From the NCBI GenBank assembly GCA_049511115.1, contig JBEKYH010000058.1, positions 1-15,195 on the forward strand: 15,195 nucleotides of DNA, given 5' to 3'. The notes beneath the pieces are model-generated. The model saw only the letters and a program-made list of their open reading frames with translations. It was not told the DNA's origin and made no database searches. Position 1 is the stretch's first letter. Every line of letters starts with the position of its first letter. The position numbers and the translations under genes are program-made. Shown here piece after piece: positions 14,581 through 15,195 of this stretch. Source of the DNA: JBEKYH01 sp049511115. Lineage in GTDB: Bacteria; Planctomycetota; Phycisphaerae; Tepidisphaerales; Tepidisphaeraceae.

Positions 14581-15195
14581 ATGCCGCGCCAAGCGAAGTT
14601 GAGCAAGAAGAATGGGCACTGGTACACGAAGGCCGGGAATCCGAATGGGGTGTACTTCGGCAAAATCGGCGACGTTACATACCAGGACGCCAAGGAAAAA
14701 TTCGCGGATTATCTTAAGACGCTTACTCCGGCGCGAATGGCGCGCTTTGTCGCCTCTCTCAGCACCGCCGAGCTCATCGACCTGTTCCTTGATTGGGTAC
14801 AGTCGCACCGCTCGGATCGTACCTACGACGAACGCAAGCGGCACCTCCAGCGGTTCGTCAACTTTTGCCGCAATGGACGGCTGGTCGGCGAGATCGCCGC
14901 GATGGAAATTCAGTCAGCGGACCTCTCAGCATTCCTTTCAGATGCCCAAGACCGCTATAAGCTCGATGCCTTCACCACTGATAAGCACGCAACAAGCATC
15001 AAGGCGGCGTTTAATTGGGGATCACGTCATCCCTCGCCTGTAACGCATCTCACGCCTGGCTTCCGTCCATTCGCCAGCGTTGAAAAGTACAAGCGGCCCC
15101 CGGAGCCGATGCTAGAGGACGAGTTGCCAAGCCCCGATGAAGTGGATTTGCTCTTCAAGTGGGCTAACGCTGATTTGGCGTTAGTCCGCGAGACG
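14581..15195 (+). CDS. tyrosine-type site-specific integrase, N-terminal part (runs off window)
   Basis: An open frame of 205 codons without a stop to the window end, starting at ATG 14581 six bases after AGGAG. Residues 1-50 (starting MPRQAKLSKKNGHWYTK, then GNPNGVYFGKIGDVTYQDAKE) look like the N-terminal arm-binding region of phage-type integrases. Residues about 60-160 (LSTAELIDLFLDWVQSHRS, then RTYDERKRHLQRFVNFC) match the core-binding helical SAM-like domain typical of planctomycete integrases. The catalytic domain begins near LPSPDEVDLLFKWA (about 184 on). The catalytic Arg, His and Tyr lie beyond the window and cannot be checked. Role: integrates and excises the element at the tRNA-Ser site next to it. 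Base composition is lower in G+C than the upstream genes, consistent with acquired DNA. Confidence 0.85.
   Translation, partial: MPRQAKLSKKNGHWYTKAGNPNGVYFGKIGDVTYQDAKEKFADYLKTLTPARMARFVASLSTAELIDLFLDWVQSHRSDRTYDERKRHLQRFVNFCRNGRLVGEIAAMEIQSADLSAFLSDAQDRYKLDAFTTDKHATSIKAAFNWGSRHPSPVTHLTPGFRPFASVEKYKRPPEPMLEDELPSPDEVDLLFKWANADLALVRET

Larger units (their letters stand above)
14419..15195. mobile_element. left end of an integrated genomic element at tRNA-Ser (continues beyond window)
   Basis: The element boundary is the tRNA fragment core (about 14419-14476). The orientation is consistent: the tRNA 3' end points left into host sequence, and the missing 5' half faces right into the element. An AT-richer spacer and a tyrosine-type integrase reading inward follow. 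Cargo, right end and element type (phage, ICE or island) are not visible. Confidence 0.7.

Noticed and set aside
14379..14717. 112-codon + strand frame across the tRNA fragment and integrase start
   Set aside because: It reads through the terminator region and tRNA segment and overlaps the integrase frame, which has a ribosome site and family-like sequence.
14440..14844. 134-codon - strand frame over the integrase start
   Set aside because: Antisense to the integrase and crossing the tRNA fragment; no recognisable features.

Overview
The window reads as chromosomal DNA from a high-G+C member of the Planctomycetota, probably Phycisphaerae-like. The evidence is the combination of a type II secretion/pseudopilin-like protein with a C-terminal H-x9-DG motif, a very large secreted protein that joins autotransporter-type beta-strand repeats, a dockerin-like pair and a PEP-CTERM tail, and large multidomain signalling proteins. 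This placement is inference; no rRNA or phylogenetic marker is present. All five complete genes and the partial one lie on the + strand.

Region 1 (1-269) is a non-coding leader. Region 2 (270-7652) is a tight three-gene signalling operon. It encodes a membrane hybrid histidine kinase (sensor, HisKA, HATPase, degenerate REC, REC, HPt), a soluble REC/HD-GYP/degenerate REC/GGDEF/HPt protein that carries both the c-di-GMP-making and c-di-GMP-breaking domain types, and a REC-HDOD protein with an extra C-terminal domain. Gaps are about 20 bases. The likely logic is that an external or periplasmic signal sensed by the kinase passes through one or both HPt domains to the receivers of the second and third proteins, setting c-di-GMP level and HDOD output. 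No protein has a recognisable DNA-binding output domain. Two of the proteins carry a clearly decayed receiver beside an intact one, and the third may as well.

Region 3 (7653-14400) holds two cell-surface genes: a prepilin-like protein with an unusually long leader, and a 1716-residue signal-peptide protein with PATR repeats, two EF-hand-like dockerin repeats and a PEP-CTERM sorting signal. It is closed by a strong hairpin terminator that could serve both strands.

Region 4 (14419-15195) is the edge of an integrated element. The 3' half of a tRNA-Ser(TGA) gene lies on the - strand and is broken just 5' of the anticodon loop. It is followed at once by an AT-richer spacer with a 12-bp inverted repeat overlapping the promoter/ribosome-binding region, then by the N-terminal 205 codons of a tyrosine-type site-specific integrase that runs off the window. 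The rest of the element and the intact tRNA copy should lie to the right.
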